The notes: generated by a model from the letters alone, not told the origin. Positions 1-9,329 are shown, counted from the first letter of the stretch. The stretch: DNA of 64,000 bases from Ferruginibacter sp. (GCF_028288465.1 NZ_JAQBNR010000005.1:178937-242936); one strand, 5' to 3'. Program-made: numbers and translations.

Positions 1-912
1 CAACAGGGCAATGTGATCAACAAGACGGGTATCACCAGTATCAATCAGCCTAAATGGTGGAGCTGGCGTGCTTTACAGGCGCTTACTGAAGCAGGTCCTG
101 TTGTCAAATCGAAAAATATTTTATTGTCAGACAGGGTGGATGCAGTGGTTCTTAAACTGATCGCTGTAATTAAAAAGGAGTTGGCAGATCTCCCCCTCAC
201 GACTGTTCAGATAAATGGCGTTGGTGTACCACAATGGTTACCAGAAGGCGCAGACCAGGCTGCGACATTGATCCTCGGTTTGATTTCATATTGCCAGACA
301 ACTGGTGACGTTGTAATAAAAAAGTATATCCGCAAACTGGCAGATGGAATTGTAATGACACAGTTTGGAGACGCTGCTCATTTTCCTTTTTCCTGTTTTT
401 TAAGTTCCGGTAACAGCTGGCATGCATACGGCAGCGACCAGGCGGCTGCCATTTTTAAAGCAGGCATTTTTTTTAATGATACCAGCTATACCACCAAGGC
501 AATGGCAGAGGTAAATAATTTTTATCCCTGGTTATTGAACAACGGATTTAAAAACGCTTTCGATGTAAGCTTTGCCAATGGCGTTTTCGCGCAGGAGAAT
601 ACAAAAGAATTTGAACAGATCGCTTATGGCATACGCCCAATGGTTTTTGCTGCCATTGATGCGTATGTAATTACCAGTGATGAGCGATATGCAGATATGG
701 CGGGCCATTTAGCCGCATGGTTTCTTGGAAAAAATACGGCGGGTGCCAATATGTTTTCAGTCAGTAACGGCCGCTGTTATGATGCCATCAATACCGGCAA
801 TAACATCAATAAAAATTCAGGAGCAGAATCAACCATTGAAGCCCTGTTGACGATGCAACGGGTAAACAATTATGCAACAGTAAAAGCTGCAATGGACCGG
901 TATAAATTATAA
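1..912 (+). CDS. C-terminal part of a putative (alpha/alpha)6-barrel carbohydrate-active protein (5' truncated by window)
   Basis: The frame is open to the first base of the window, so the GTG at 13 is probably internal and the gene starts upstream. About 300 residues are visible. They are helical in character, with repeated small-residue helices, and end in a region with G-R-C-Y-D-A-I and N-S-G-A-E-S-T-I-E-A-L-L, which resembles the last hairpins of (alpha/alpha)6 toroid proteins encoded beside GH130 enzymes. I cannot assign a CAZy family. The next gene is a GH130 enzyme in the same direction, and the two were probably about 62 bp apart before a mobile element inserted. The fold is an inference from sequence style; the association with mannoside metabolism comes from context. 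Confidence 0.55.
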   Translation, partial: QQGNVINKTGITSINQPKWWSWRALQALTEAGPVVKSKNILLSDRVDAVVLKLIAVIKKELADLPLTTVQINGVGVPQWLPEGADQAATLILGLISYCQTTGDVVIKKYIRKLADGIVMTQFGDAAHFPFSCFLSSGNSWHAYGSDQAAAIFKAGIFFNDTSYTTKAMAEVNNFYPWLLNNGFKNAFDVSFANGVFAQENTKEFEQIAYGIRPMVFAAIDAYVITSDERYADMAGHLAAWFLGKNTAGANMFSVSNGRCYDAINTGNNINKNSGAESTIEALLTMQRVNNYATVKAAMDRYKL

Positions 913-938
913 TAATTAAAAATCTATCAATCATGACT

Positions 939-948
939 ATTCACGATT
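939..948. repeat. Left target-site duplication of the 630-bp element
   Basis: ATTCACGATT lies directly outside the left terminal inverted repeat. The identical 10 bases recur at 1579-1588 directly outside the right terminal repeat. This is what a transposition event leaves at both ends of the inserted DNA. Confidence 0.8.
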
Positions 949-1085
949 CAATGTTGTTTACTTAAGCTATTAAAACCTTATATCGCTAGTAATACTTTGC
1001 AAAGAAGCATGAAGTGCACAAATCATCCTTCGATTGTTCAACGGGTCTTGTCTGGTAAAAGATTTACAAACCAGGTAGTTTTTAC

Positions 1086-1115
1086 TTACTTCTTTGCCTT
1101 GATGCAAAGAAGTAA
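1086..1115. repeat. Perfect 11-bp stem-loop inside the MITE-like element
   Basis: TTACTTCTTTG (1086-1096) pairs with CAAAGAAGTAA (1105-1115) around an 8-base loop. It lies on the left side of the element and could form a hairpin in RNA or single-stranded DNA. Confidence 0.75.
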
Positions 1116-1127
1116 CAAGAAAAATCA

Positions 1128-1282
1128 AGGCTGCGAATAAAAAGGCTGAAATTTTCAGCACAATCCTACAATCAAGGAACTCGCCGGAAGAGTTCATTGC
1201 TTTGTGGCTTATGCCGGCTCAGACAGCCTTGATTGCTTAACGGATTATGCTGAAAATTTCTAGCACTTTTTATTCGAGGCCG
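1128..1282. repeat. Long imperfect inverted repeat inside the MITE-like element
   Basis: The block CGAATAAAAAG-(n)-CTGAAATTTTCAGCA-(n)-AATCC-(n)-CAATCAAGG-(n)-GCCGG in the left arm (about 1128-1187) recurs as its reverse complement at about 1212-1282. The arms are about 60-70 bases with small gaps and mismatches, around a central part of about 25 bases. Such a structure could act as a bidirectional terminator or aid transposition. Confidence 0.7.
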
Positions 1283-1578
1283 TTTGAAGACATGCATTAT
1301 TCTAACAGTTCATTGGAAAGTTTTGAATAAAATTGAACTATTCAAATCGTTCTTCGAGTTGAACACAGTAACTGGATAAACCGCCTCTTTTTCTCCGGTT
1401 CCGACGCAGTCGGGATTGAAAAAATGCGCAGCATATTTTTTCAAAGGGGAAAAAGCAGCGGTGTTCCAGTTACGCAGCCCGCCGGCTGTGGAGGCGAAAC
1501 CTACAAATTGAAAAGTAGCAACGATTGTAAAATGGCCCTTTTATTTTATCAAATAAACTGCTTAAGTAAACGACATTG

Positions 1579-1588
1579 ATTCACGATT
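1579..1588. repeat. Right target-site duplication of the 630-bp element
   Basis: ATTCACGATT follows the right terminal inverted repeat immediately and is identical to 939-948. Confidence 0.8.
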
Positions 1589-1614
1589 GACCATTCACCA
1601 CTTTAATTTTTTTT

Positions 1615-2673
1615 ATGAATGATATAGCAAAACGATTCCCTGCAAACCCGCTTTTATCTCCCAAAGATCTGAAGGCAAGTGCTGAAGGACTGGAAATTAC
1701 CTGCCTGTTAAATCCCGGTGTATTCAGGTTTCAAAATAAAACATGGCTGATTGTAAGGGTAGCAGAAAGACCAGCACAAAAAGAGAACGTTATTTCGTTT
1801 CCTGTATTAACAGAAACGGGTGGCACACAAATAATAGAAATTAAAAAAGATGATCCGGAACTGGACGCATCGGATGCAAGGGTGATTAATTATAAAGGGG
1901 TTGATTATTTAACCACCTTGTCTCACCTGCGCTTGCTTTGTTCAGATGATGGCATACAATTTTATGAACCGGAAGGATATAAGCCATTGGTGGGAGAAGG
2001 TATGTTACAAACATTCGGTATAGAAGATTGCAGGGTGGCACTATTGGAAAATATTTATTACCTCACATTTACAGCAGTATCTGGCAACGGTGTAGGCGTG
2101 GGGTTACGCACTACCGTTAACTGGAAAGACTTTACAAGTCATGGGATGATGCTGCCGCCGCACAATAAAGACTGTGCAATTTTTGAAGAAAAAATCAATG
2201 GTTTATTTTATGCTTTGCACCGGCCAAGCAGTGTAGATATCGGCGGTAATTATATCTGGATCACTTCTTCACCAGACGGGGTGCACTGGGGCAATCATCA
2301 ATGCATTATTAAAACAAGAGACGGTGCATGGGATAGTAAAAGAGTAGGAGCCGGCGCAGCGCCCATTAAAACCGATCAAGGCTGGCTAGCAATTTATCAT
2401 GGGGCAAATGAAAAACATCAATATTGTTTAGGTGCTTTTTTAATGGACATCAATGATCCGTCCAAAGTAATTGCAAGAACGGAGGAGCCGGTAATGGTGC
2501 CAACGGCGACTTATGAAACGAGTGGTTTTTTTGGTAACGTAGTATTTACCAATGGTCATATTGTGGATGGAGATACCATCACTGTTTATTACGGTGCTGC
2601 TGATGAATTTGTTTGTGCTGCACATTTTTCTTTGAAAGAAATTCTCTCACTTTTAAAATTCAATCATGTTTAA
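1615..2673 (+). CDS. GH130 beta-mannoside phosphorylase/hydrolase family enzyme
   Basis: The protein is 352 aa with no signal peptide, so it is cytoplasmic. Family GH130 splits beta-mannosides, usually by phosphorolysis, with an Asp proton donor in a Gly-x-Glu-Asp-Pro-Arg motif. Here the motif reads G-I-E-D-C-R with the Asp at residue 138, so Cys replaces the usual Pro. Other family blocks are visible: a His-Arg-Pro stretch after the middle blade, V-G-A-G-A-A-P-I followed by G-W-L-A-I-Y-H-G, and Y-Y-G-A-A-D near the C-terminus, as expected for a five-bladed propeller. The stop overlaps the start of the downstream MFS permease, so uptake and intracellular cleavage are probably coupled. Whether it is a phosphorylase or a hydrolase cannot be decided here. 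Confidence 0.88.
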   Translation: MNDIAKRFPANPLLSPKDLKASAEGLEITCLLNPGVFRFQNKTWLIVRVAERPAQKENVISFPVLTETGGTQIIEIKKDDPELDASDARVINYKGVDYLTTLSHLRLLCSDDGIQFYEPEGYKPLVGEGMLQTFGIEDCRVALLENIYYLTFTAVSGNGVGVGLRTTVNWKDFTSHGMMLPPHNKDCAIFEEKINGLFYALHRPSSVDIGGNYIWITSSPDGVHWGNHQCIIKTRDGAWDSKRVGAGAAPIKTDQGWLAIYHGANEKHQYCLGAFLMDINDPSKVIARTEEPVMVPTATYETSGFFGNVVFTNGHIVDGDTITVYYGAADEFVCAAHFSLKEILSLLKFNHV

Positions 2674-3967
2674 TAAACTCAAAACGGAGATCGGTCATTT
2701 TAAAAGTCAACCACGTAATTTCCGGATACTGATCTTAACCAATTTAACTTATGCATTTGTACTACCGGTGATTGACACTTTTGTGGCGGCATATGTAATG
2801 CGTAATTCAAACGATCCAACAAAGGTGGTGATCTACCAGCTGACCGTGTATACGGGTATACCGCTGACATTTTTACTGAATGGATTTTTATTAAAGCACT
2901 TTAATATCAGGAAACTCTATTCTGCAGGTATGATGCTGAGTGCGGTTTCCATGATATACATGATGAGCCTGCATAACCTGAATAATGTGGGCCTTGGAGT
3001 TGCTGGTATTATCATGGGCCTGTCGTTCGGGTTTTACTGGGCCAACAGGGATGTGCTTGCCTTAGCCATTACCAATGATGGAAACAGGAATTATTATTAT
3101 GGGCTGGAAACTTTTTTTTATACCATCATCGCCGTGGTTGTTCCCGTAACCATCGGCTGGTTTATAGAAACAAGAGGTGGTGCAACACACGATGACGCTT
3201 CGATCCATACAGCATATAAAGTCATCACCGGTATCGTTTTCCTCATTACGGTGATAGCCTCCATTGTTTGCTTCCGGGGCACTTTCCCAAACCCGGAACA
3301 TAAGAAGTATGTATTCTTTAAATTTCATCCTTTGTGGTACAAGCTGCTTTCCCTGGCTTTATTAAAAGGCCTTGCACAGGGTTTTTTGGTAACGGCTCCG
3401 GCCATGCTTATTATGACATTACTCGGTAAGGAAGGTGCACTGGGAACTGCACAATCTATCGGGGCCATTATTGCAGCTGTTATCATGTATGTTTTAGGGA
3501 GATTGTCTAAACCAGGAGACCGCATTAAAATATTTGCAGTGGGCCTCGGCTTGTTTGCTTTAGGGGCGGTAGTCAATGGCGCTTTATTCAGTGGACTGGG
3601 GGTAATCATTTTTATCCTGTTACTGTTGATTGCAAAACCGCTCATCGATCTTGCTTATTTCCCCATCCAGTTCCAGGTAATAGATATTGTGAATAAAGTG
3701 GAAAATCGTGGAGAGTACGCATACATACTCAATCATGAATGGGGATTATATGCCGGCAGGCTCATTGGAGCAGGTACCTTTTTAGCATTGGCTTATGGCA
3801 TTTCAAATGAAATCGCGTTGAGGTATGCTGTTATCATTATTGCTGCTTTACAATTATGCTCCATCTTTGTAGCAAAAAAAATTATAGCACAGGGCAAAAT
3901 ACTGTCGCCGGATGAACCCGGAATAGATATGAAGGCGATGGGTGAAGTAGCAGAGGCAATTGTTTAA
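2666..3967 (+). CDS. MFS family permease, probably for a (manno)oligosaccharide
   Basis: The protein is 433 aa with about twelve hydrophobic segments spread evenly along it, typical of the major facilitator superfamily. It begins N-L-T-Y-A-F-V-L-P in helix 1 and ends with a short charged cytoplasmic tail. The ATG lies inside the last codons of the GH130 gene (8-bp overlap ATGTTTAA), which indicates translational coupling. MFS permeases next to GH130 genes usually import the disaccharide or short oligosaccharide on which the enzyme acts. The substrate is inferred from that context only. Confidence 0.85.
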   Translation: MFNKLKTEIGHFKSQPRNFRILILTNLTYAFVLPVIDTFVAAYVMRNSNDPTKVVIYQLTVYTGIPLTFLLNGFLLKHFNIRKLYSAGMMLSAVSMIYMMSLHNLNNVGLGVAGIIMGLSFGFYWANRDVLALAITNDGNRNYYYGLETFFYTIIAVVVPVTIGWFIETRGGATHDDASIHTAYKVITGIVFLITVIASIVCFRGTFPNPEHKKYVFFKFHPLWYKLLSLALLKGLAQGFLVTAPAMLIMTLLGKEGALGTAQSIGAIIAAVIMYVLGRLSKPGDRIKIFAVGLGLFALGAVVNGALFSGLGVIIFILLLLIAKPLIDLAYFPIQFQVIDIVNKVENRGEYAYILNHEWGLYAGRLIGAGTFLALAYGISNEIALRYAVIIIAALQLCSIFVAKKIIAQGKILSPDEPGIDMKAMGEVAEAIV

Positions 3968-4066
3968 TGGTCGGTAGAAATCAAATCAGCAAATGAAGGA
4001 TTGCTTTAGTTTAATAAAAAGCCTGGCAACCTTCAAAATAATACAATACTAAAAAATGGAGTTACA

Positions 4067-5794
4067 ATGAAGAATAGTTTAAAAAGCATAACAGTTGCGC
4101 TTTTATTTATTTGCGTCGCCAATTCTTTAAAGGCACAGGTAAAACAACAACAGTTACAACGGGTAGACCAGATGGCCTTTTTGCCTGCACCGTTACAAAT
4201 AATCGATTATAAAAAACTGGCACTTCAGTTTGATAAAACAGTGTTTGATTTTAATGCCAAAGGAAAATTCTGGCCATTGGTATGGATTGACAGCAGTAAA
4301 AAGAATTTTCCTCAGAATGTAGTAGGCCTGTATACTGCTTTGGCAGATGTAAGGCAGGGCACGAATAATAAAGGCATGTTTCATGAAGCGCTGGCAACAA
4401 TGGGTGCAACGCTCGGCGCAAGTTTGGTAGGCATTGACAAGACAAACCAACAGGGTCTTGATTATGTTGGCATGGTAAAAAATTATTTTAATAAAGAAAC
4501 AGGCTGGAATATCATGATGAATAACACGTGCCCCGAAGTAGCACTGCTCGGCGGCGGTTACGGTCGCGACTGGTGGTATGACGTGTATCCCAATGTGTTG
4601 TTTTATGCCATCTGTGACCAATACCCCAACGAACCCGGCTTTACTGAAATAGCCAAAACCATTGCCGAACAATTTTATGCTGCTGATTCAATATTAAATG
4701 GCAATTACGATTATTCTTATTTTGACTACGGTAAAATGAAGCCAATGAAAAACCAGATTTGTGCCCAACCGGATGCAGCTGCTGGTCATGCTTATGTATT
4801 GTATGCCGCATTTAAAAAGTTTGGTGACGTACGATATTTAAAAGGTGCATTGAGTGCATTGTCTGCATTGCAATCACAAAAAATAAATCCTACTTATGAA
4901 TTGCTGATGCCTTTCGGCGCTTACCTGGCTGCAAGAATAAACGCAGAGCAGGGAAAAAATTATGACCTCGATAAAATGCTGGGCTGGAGTTTTGATGGCA
5001 CGGCGGTTTGCAGGGAAGGCTGGGGCGTATTGGTTGGTAAATGGAATGGCTTTGATATATCAGGTATTGTTGGCAGTACGGTAGATCATGGCGGGTATGG
5101 TTTTTTGATGAACACGTACGATGCAGCCTGGCCGCTTGTTCCCATGGTTCGGTATGATCAGTCTTATGCTGTTGCCATTGGTAAATGGATGTTGAATGCG
5201 GCCAACGCTGCCCGGTTTTTTTATCCGCAATACATGCCGGATGATCATGAAACCATTCCACAACTGGCAGCGGTTACCAAAGGCGTGATTGGATATGAAG
5301 GGATGATTAAACAATCATCCTATAAGCAACCTGAAAAGTTGAAAGGCCCGGTAGCACAGGGTGATGGCCCGTTATGGGTGCCGGGGAAGAATCCGGAAGA
5401 ATCACAATTCAGTGTGTATGGAAGTGGCCATGCAGGAATTTTTGGCAGCATTATCCGTACAACAAATATTGCGGGTGTGCTGCAATTAAATTTACTGGCT
5501 ACCGATTTTTACCATGATAAAGCTTACCCCTCTTTTTTATATTACAATCCATACACCACTGCTAAAACAGTTGTGATGAAAACGATGGGCAATAAAAAAG
5601 TTGATTTGTACAATACCGTTACTGGTAAATTCATTGCAAAAAATATTACTTCATCTGCTTCAATACAACTGCCGCAACAAAATGCAGCGATCATCATTTG
5701 TGTTCCTGCTGGCGGTAAGATAACTTACGATGGCACTAAAATGCTGGTGAATGGTGTTGTGGTTGATTATATGTTTACTAAACGAACCCGTTGA
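4067..5794 (+). CDS. Secreted protein of unknown function, probable (alpha/alpha)6-barrel glycosidase-like
   Basis: The protein is 575 aa. A clear signal peptide (residues 1-23, cleaved after L-K-A-Q) sends it to the periplasm or beyond. The body is rich in aromatic residues and helices, with G-G-G-Y-G-R-D-W-W-Y-D-V-Y-P-N near residue 165 and C-A-Q-P-D-A-A-A-G-H-A near 235. The last ~90 residues look like a beta-sandwich of the sort that closes many glycosidases. It starts 99 bp after the MFS gene in the same direction and probably belongs to the same glycan cluster. I do not recognise a named family; a role in handling a mannose-containing glycan is inferred from its neighbours. Confidence 0.6.
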   Translation: MKNSLKSITVALLFICVANSLKAQVKQQQLQRVDQMAFLPAPLQIIDYKKLALQFDKTVFDFNAKGKFWPLVWIDSSKKNFPQNVVGLYTALADVRQGTNNKGMFHEALATMGATLGASLVGIDKTNQQGLDYVGMVKNYFNKETGWNIMMNNTCPEVALLGGGYGRDWWYDVYPNVLFYAICDQYPNEPGFTEIAKTIAEQFYAADSILNGNYDYSYFDYGKMKPMKNQICAQPDAAAGHAYVLYAAFKKFGDVRYLKGALSALSALQSQKINPTYELLMPFGAYLAARINAEQGKNYDLDKMLGWSFDGTAVCREGWGVLVGKWNGFDISGIVGSTVDHGGYGFLMNTYDAAWPLVPMVRYDQSYAVAIGKWMLNAANAARFFYPQYMPDDHETIPQLAAVTKGVIGYEGMIKQSSYKQPEKLKGPVAQGDGPLWVPGKNPEESQFSVYGSGHAGIFGSIIRTTNIAGVLQLNLLATDFYHDKAYPSFLYYNPYTTAKTVVMKTMGNKKVDLYNTVTGKFIAKNITSSASIQLPQQNAAIIICVPAGGKITYDGTKMLVNGVVVDYMFTKRTR

Positions 5795-5826
5795 CATGAT
5801 TTGTTTAAAGGTTGGGTTGGTTTCAC

Positions 5827-5940
5827 TTTGTTATACCAACAGGTAATGCAGGCTCTGCAGCAGAAAATCTTAAGGAATGTGTTGCAGCCGGAGTAAAATC
5901 TGCAGGGACAGAGCGCTCGCCATCGTGGTTACTGGCGTAA
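5827..5940 (+). pseudogene. Relic of a KDPG/KDPGal-aldolase-like gene (C-terminal fragment)
   Basis: A 37-codon frame reads F-V-I-P-T-G-N-A-G-S-A-A-E-N-L-K-E-C-V-A, then A-G-V-K-S-A-G-T, before TAA. The pattern I-P-T-G...E-N-L-K-E-C-x-x-A-G-V matches the phosphate-binding end of 2-keto-3-deoxy-6-phosphogluconate aldolases (family ~210 aa, normally P-T-G-G-V). Stops lie close upstream and there is no start codon. It is read as a degraded remnant. The rest of the gene-free stretch 5795-6215 shows nothing recognisable. Confidence 0.45.
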
Positions 5941-6215
5941 AAATAAAAGAGATAATTTGTTCGAATCCGTTTACACCGGATTTGTTTAGTTCGTAAATTT
6001 TATCTTTTCAATCTAACTTCTAAAGAGGGGAAGAGTGGTCTATGAAGTTCGGATCTTGTAACCTTAATAGTAAGAATATGTGATCAGTTAATGATCTATT
6101 TTTCGTACACATTTCGGACATATTTCCTTTCACACCATTTTTTGTTTGCCATTATTAAATTTCTTTACCAATTATGAGAAAAGGAGGTATCCAACATTAT
6201 TTTTGGAACAATAAA

Positions 6216-9026
6216 TTATTGAGACTGGCTGGTCTTACCTTCTTTAAAAGCCTTGGGCGTTACGCCAAATTTTGATTTGAAAACGGTAGAGAAATAGGCC
6301 TGTGATGCAAAGCCCACTTTAAAGGCAATTTCTGCTATATTCAGCTCTTCATTCAGCAATAAATATTTTGCCTTTTGCAGGCGAATGGTAAGAATATAAT
6401 CATTTACATTGTAACCTAACAAGGCCTTTACTTTTCTGTACAGCTGTACCCTGGAAATACCAATCTGTCTGCCAATTTCATCTACAGAAAAATGTTCGTT
6501 GGCAATATTATTTTCTACAACTGCGGTAAACTCATTAATGAATTTCCGGTCAATCTTGCTGGAGGAATTCGACCTGGTTTCTGCCGGCAGTTCACTTGTA
6601 TAATGTTCTCTCAGTACAGCCCTGTTTTTCAACACTGTTTTAATGGTTTCTTCCAGGTAGGCCACATTAAAAGGCTTAACAATAAAAGCGTCCGCCTGCG
6701 ATTTAATACCTTCTATCTGTTCTTCAATACTGCCTTTGGCGGTTAATAGTATCACGGGTATATGCGATGTTCGCAAATCGTGTTTAAGTATTTCGGTTAA
6801 TTGCAAACCATTTTGACCGGGCAAAACAATATCTGAAATGATCAGGTCTGGAACAATGTCAAACGCAATACTGGCGCCACTTTCCCCCGTGGCGGCCTCA
6901 TGCAGTTCATAATGACTGGCAAGCCTTTCTTTTAAAAATGCCCGCAGGTCATCATTGTCTTCAATAATTAAAATTGAATTTTCTTTTTGAACCGCAGTAG
7001 TTGAATCATGTTGTAAATTTACTTTTTCAATATCTGTAATGTATATTTTTTCATCTTCATAAATATTGGATGGAGCGGGTTTCTCCGCCAATATCTCCTG
7101 TGCCTGTAAATGTGATTTTCCGATAGGTAGATTGATTTCAAAACAGGTGCCTTTTCCTTTTTCGCTTGTAAGTGTAATGTCACCGTGATGCAATCCAATC
7201 AATTGTTTTGACAGAGATAACCCAAGACCTGTTCCTTTAAATGTACTGCTATGCCCCTGGTAAAACATTTCAAATGCATGGACTGCATCTTCCTCACTCA
7301 TGCCCACACCATCATCTGCTACTTTTATGATGGCTGTTTTTCCGTCAGCGGTTGTATCAATCGTAACATTGATGTTGCCATGATCAGCAGTAAATTTAAA
7401 TGCATTAGAAAGTAAATTAAACAATACCTTATCCAGCATAGTCGTGTCAAACCATAACTGCAAGTCTTTCACTTTGCTGGTTACATTAAACGAGATGTGT
7501 TTTTTCTTTGCTGTTTCCGTGAATGCGCTTGTTATATCATTTACAAAAGAGGTGATGTTATTTTCAGACGCACTAAATTTCATTTTCCCTTCTTCCATTT
7601 TTCTGAAATCCATTAATTGATTGATCAGGCGCAGCAACCGCATTGTATTGCGGCGTATAAATTCCAGGTTATTTTTTACCGCGAAATGCAGCTTGGGAGA
7701 AGCCATGGCATCTTCCAGGGGAGCCATGATCAAAGTGAGCGGTGTACGCAGTTCATGAGAGATGTTTGTAAAAAAATTAACCCGGGCATCATTGGCGTCT
7801 TTTACCTTTTGCATCAACTCTACCAGCTGGTTACGCTGCCCGGAAATTTCTTCTTTTTGCTGCTCCAGTTTTTTATTAATCTTTTTATTTTCCTGCAAAT
7901 AATAAAACAGCACACCTCCAAATATTAATGCCAGGGCGAGCGTTATTGATATACCAAGTATTATATTAGTTTGGTTTTTTGAGATGATAATCTGTTCTTC
8001 AATCTTTTTTTGTCTTTTATCAATATCAGCCTGCTGTTCCGTTACCTTATCATTTTGAAGTTGCATAATGCGAACGTTGGAAGAATCAATGATGGTAGTA
8101 GCGAGGGTATTCTCTTTGGAATAGGGTTGGTGGTCTAAAATTTTCAGGGCGGTAACAATGGCTTCCTGCCCGCCGGTCGGATATAATACAGTAGCAGCCA
8201 GCATTTTTGAAGCAACCATTCCCATTCCCAAACTGTCAATAGGCAGTCCGTCAACACCAATAATTTTTATCTTTTTATCAGTACTTGTTTTTTTACAGAT
8301 GCGGTATACTGTCAGGGCAATGTAATCAGTTTGGGCAAAAATTAGACTGATATTTTGATTGGTTACCAGCGTGTTTTCCAGGTCACTTTCATAATTAACT
8401 GCATGGTCCTGGATTGTCTTCAGCAGATGTATGCCGGGGTTATTGGCAATCACATCCATAAAGCCCTTATGTCTGTCGATAAATGGAGTTGCATCCGACA
8501 GCCCCATTACCTCAAGTATATCTCCTTTCCCTTTTAAAAGTGATACGGTATACCTTCCTGCATTTTGACCTACCTCAAAATTGGATGCACCTACAAAAGC
8601 GGTATATTTTGTTGAATTGATACCCCGGTCTATTAAAACTACCGGAATACCCGACGTATACACATTTTCAATTACGGGGGTTAAAGGCTGCGCTTCATTC
8701 GGAGAAACAATTAGCAGGTCTATTCCTTGTTTTACCAGTTCATTGATCTGTTGAATTTGTTTTTGGGTATTGGCTTCGGCATCCTTAAAAATAAACTGAA
8801 TATTATTGTGAAAAGAAAGTTCCCGCTTCATTTCGTCCATCATTTTTTTTCTCCACGCATCACCACTTTGACATTGCGAAAAACCAATCCGGAACTTTTT
8901 GGGTGATTTTTGATCACTGCAGGAAGAGAAGAAAATAATAGCAAGCGATACCAAAAGAAAGATGGGTTTTTCCCTGATACAATTAATGAAGGATTGATTT
9001 TTTTTAAGCGGTGGCGAAACAAACAT
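6216..9026 (-). CDS. Hybrid two-component system sensor/regulator (HTCS) with periplasmic-binding-protein sensor domain, fructan PUL regulator
   Basis: The protein is 936 aa. An N-terminal membrane segment ends in F-F-S-S-C (Cys36). A periplasmic-binding-protein type I sugar-sensor domain (about 45-320) follows, then a coiled linker, a membrane helix (about 355-378), HisKA with F-F-T-N-I-S-H-E-L-R-T-P (His424), an HATPase domain (about 525-635, G-T-G-L-G-L-S), a receiver domain (about 684-800, phospho-acceptor Asp732, Lys784) and a C-terminal AraC HTH (about 845-928). HTCSs with this kind of sensor domain, such as B. thetaiotaomicron BT1754, bind fructose and switch on fructan PULs. The gene diverges from a sugar porter, SusC/D and two GH32 genes, which fits that role exactly. 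All catalytic residues look intact. Confidence 0.93.
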   Translation of the reverse strand: MFVSPPLKKNQSFINCIREKPIFLLVSLAIIFFSSCSDQKSPKKFRIGFSQCQSGDAWRKKMMDEMKRELSFHNNIQFIFKDAEANTQKQIQQINELVKQGIDLLIVSPNEAQPLTPVIENVYTSGIPVVLIDRGINSTKYTAFVGASNFEVGQNAGRYTVSLLKGKGDILEVMGLSDATPFIDRHKGFMDVIANNPGIHLLKTIQDHAVNYESDLENTLVTNQNISLIFAQTDYIALTVYRICKKTSTDKKIKIIGVDGLPIDSLGMGMVASKMLAATVLYPTGGQEAIVTALKILDHQPYSKENTLATTIIDSSNVRIMQLQNDKVTEQQADIDKRQKKIEEQIIISKNQTNIILGISITLALALIFGGVLFYYLQENKKINKKLEQQKEEISGQRNQLVELMQKVKDANDARVNFFTNISHELRTPLTLIMAPLEDAMASPKLHFAVKNNLEFIRRNTMRLLRLINQLMDFRKMEEGKMKFSASENNITSFVNDITSAFTETAKKKHISFNVTSKVKDLQLWFDTTMLDKVLFNLLSNAFKFTADHGNINVTIDTTADGKTAIIKVADDGVGMSEEDAVHAFEMFYQGHSSTFKGTGLGLSLSKQLIGLHHGDITLTSEKGKGTCFEINLPIGKSHLQAQEILAEKPAPSNIYEDEKIYITDIEKVNLQHDSTTAVQKENSILIIEDNDDLRAFLKERLASHYELHEAATGESGASIAFDIVPDLIISDIVLPGQNGLQLTEILKHDLRTSHIPVILLTAKGSIEEQIEGIKSQADAFIVKPFNVAYLEETIKTVLKNRAVLREHYTSELPAETRSNSSSKIDRKFINEFTAVVENNIANEHFSVDEIGRQIGISRVQLYRKVKALLGYNVNDYILTIRLQKAKYLLLNEELNIAEIAFKVGFASQAYFSTVFKSKFGVTPKAFKEGKTSQSQ

Positions 9027-9329
9027 AGCGGCAAGTTGAGTTATTTTTTTTCAATTCAACAGATAAAATCATTTCAATTGTTTCGATCCTGTTTCTTTTA
9101 CTAAAATTACTTTTTTTTGATGGTACCCTCATGGTATTAATTTATAAAACCATGCTACAAATTTGAACAATATTGTTTGCCTGGCTATCGGATGTTTTTT
9201 TTAAAGAGTTGATTTATAATCTATTGCCTTATTTCTTTTGCTAAATACAATTTTGAAACAAGTTGAGACGATAACGTACAACTTCGCACAATGCGGCAGC
9301 TACTTTTACCGGCATAAACGAGCTGCTGT
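9027..9329. promoter_or_regulatory. Divergent control region between HTCS and fructan PUL
   Basis: This 303-bp AT-rich spacer separates the HTCS from the sugar porter and must hold both promoters. It contains the inverted repeat AAGTTG (9260-9265) / CAACTT (9279-9284) with a 13-bp spacer, a possible binding site for the HTCS. A weak match to the Bacteroidota -7 box (TACTTTTA, 9301-9308) lies 22 bp before the porter start. The assignments are by position and symmetry only. Confidence 0.4.

Larger units (their letters stand above)
949..1578. mobile_element. MITE-like non-coding element with 19-bp TIRs and 10-bp target duplication
   Basis: The left end CAATGTTGTTTACTTAAGC (949-967) and the reverse complement of the right end (1560-1578) match at 18 of 19 positions. 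Both ends are flanked by the perfect direct repeat ATTCACGATT. The interior holds no convincing gene. It contains an 11-bp perfect hairpin (1086-1096/1105-1115, 8-nt loop) and a long imperfect inverted repeat (about 1128-1187 against 1212-1282). A 75-codon minus-strand frame (970-1197) runs through these hairpins and is judged non-coding. Removing the element plus one target copy leaves about 62 bp between the flanking genes, a normal operon spacing. It is probably mobilised in trans by a transposase encoded elsewhere; the family is unknown to me. Confidence 0.8.

Noticed and set aside
970..1197. 75-codon minus-strand reading frame with a hydrophobic stretch
   Set aside because: It lies wholly inside the mobile element and runs through its inverted repeats, and it has no start context or family signature.
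4193..4672. 159-codon minus-strand frame under the 575-aa secreted protein
   Set aside because: It is antisense to a gene with a clear signal peptide and coherent sequence, and itself has no motif.
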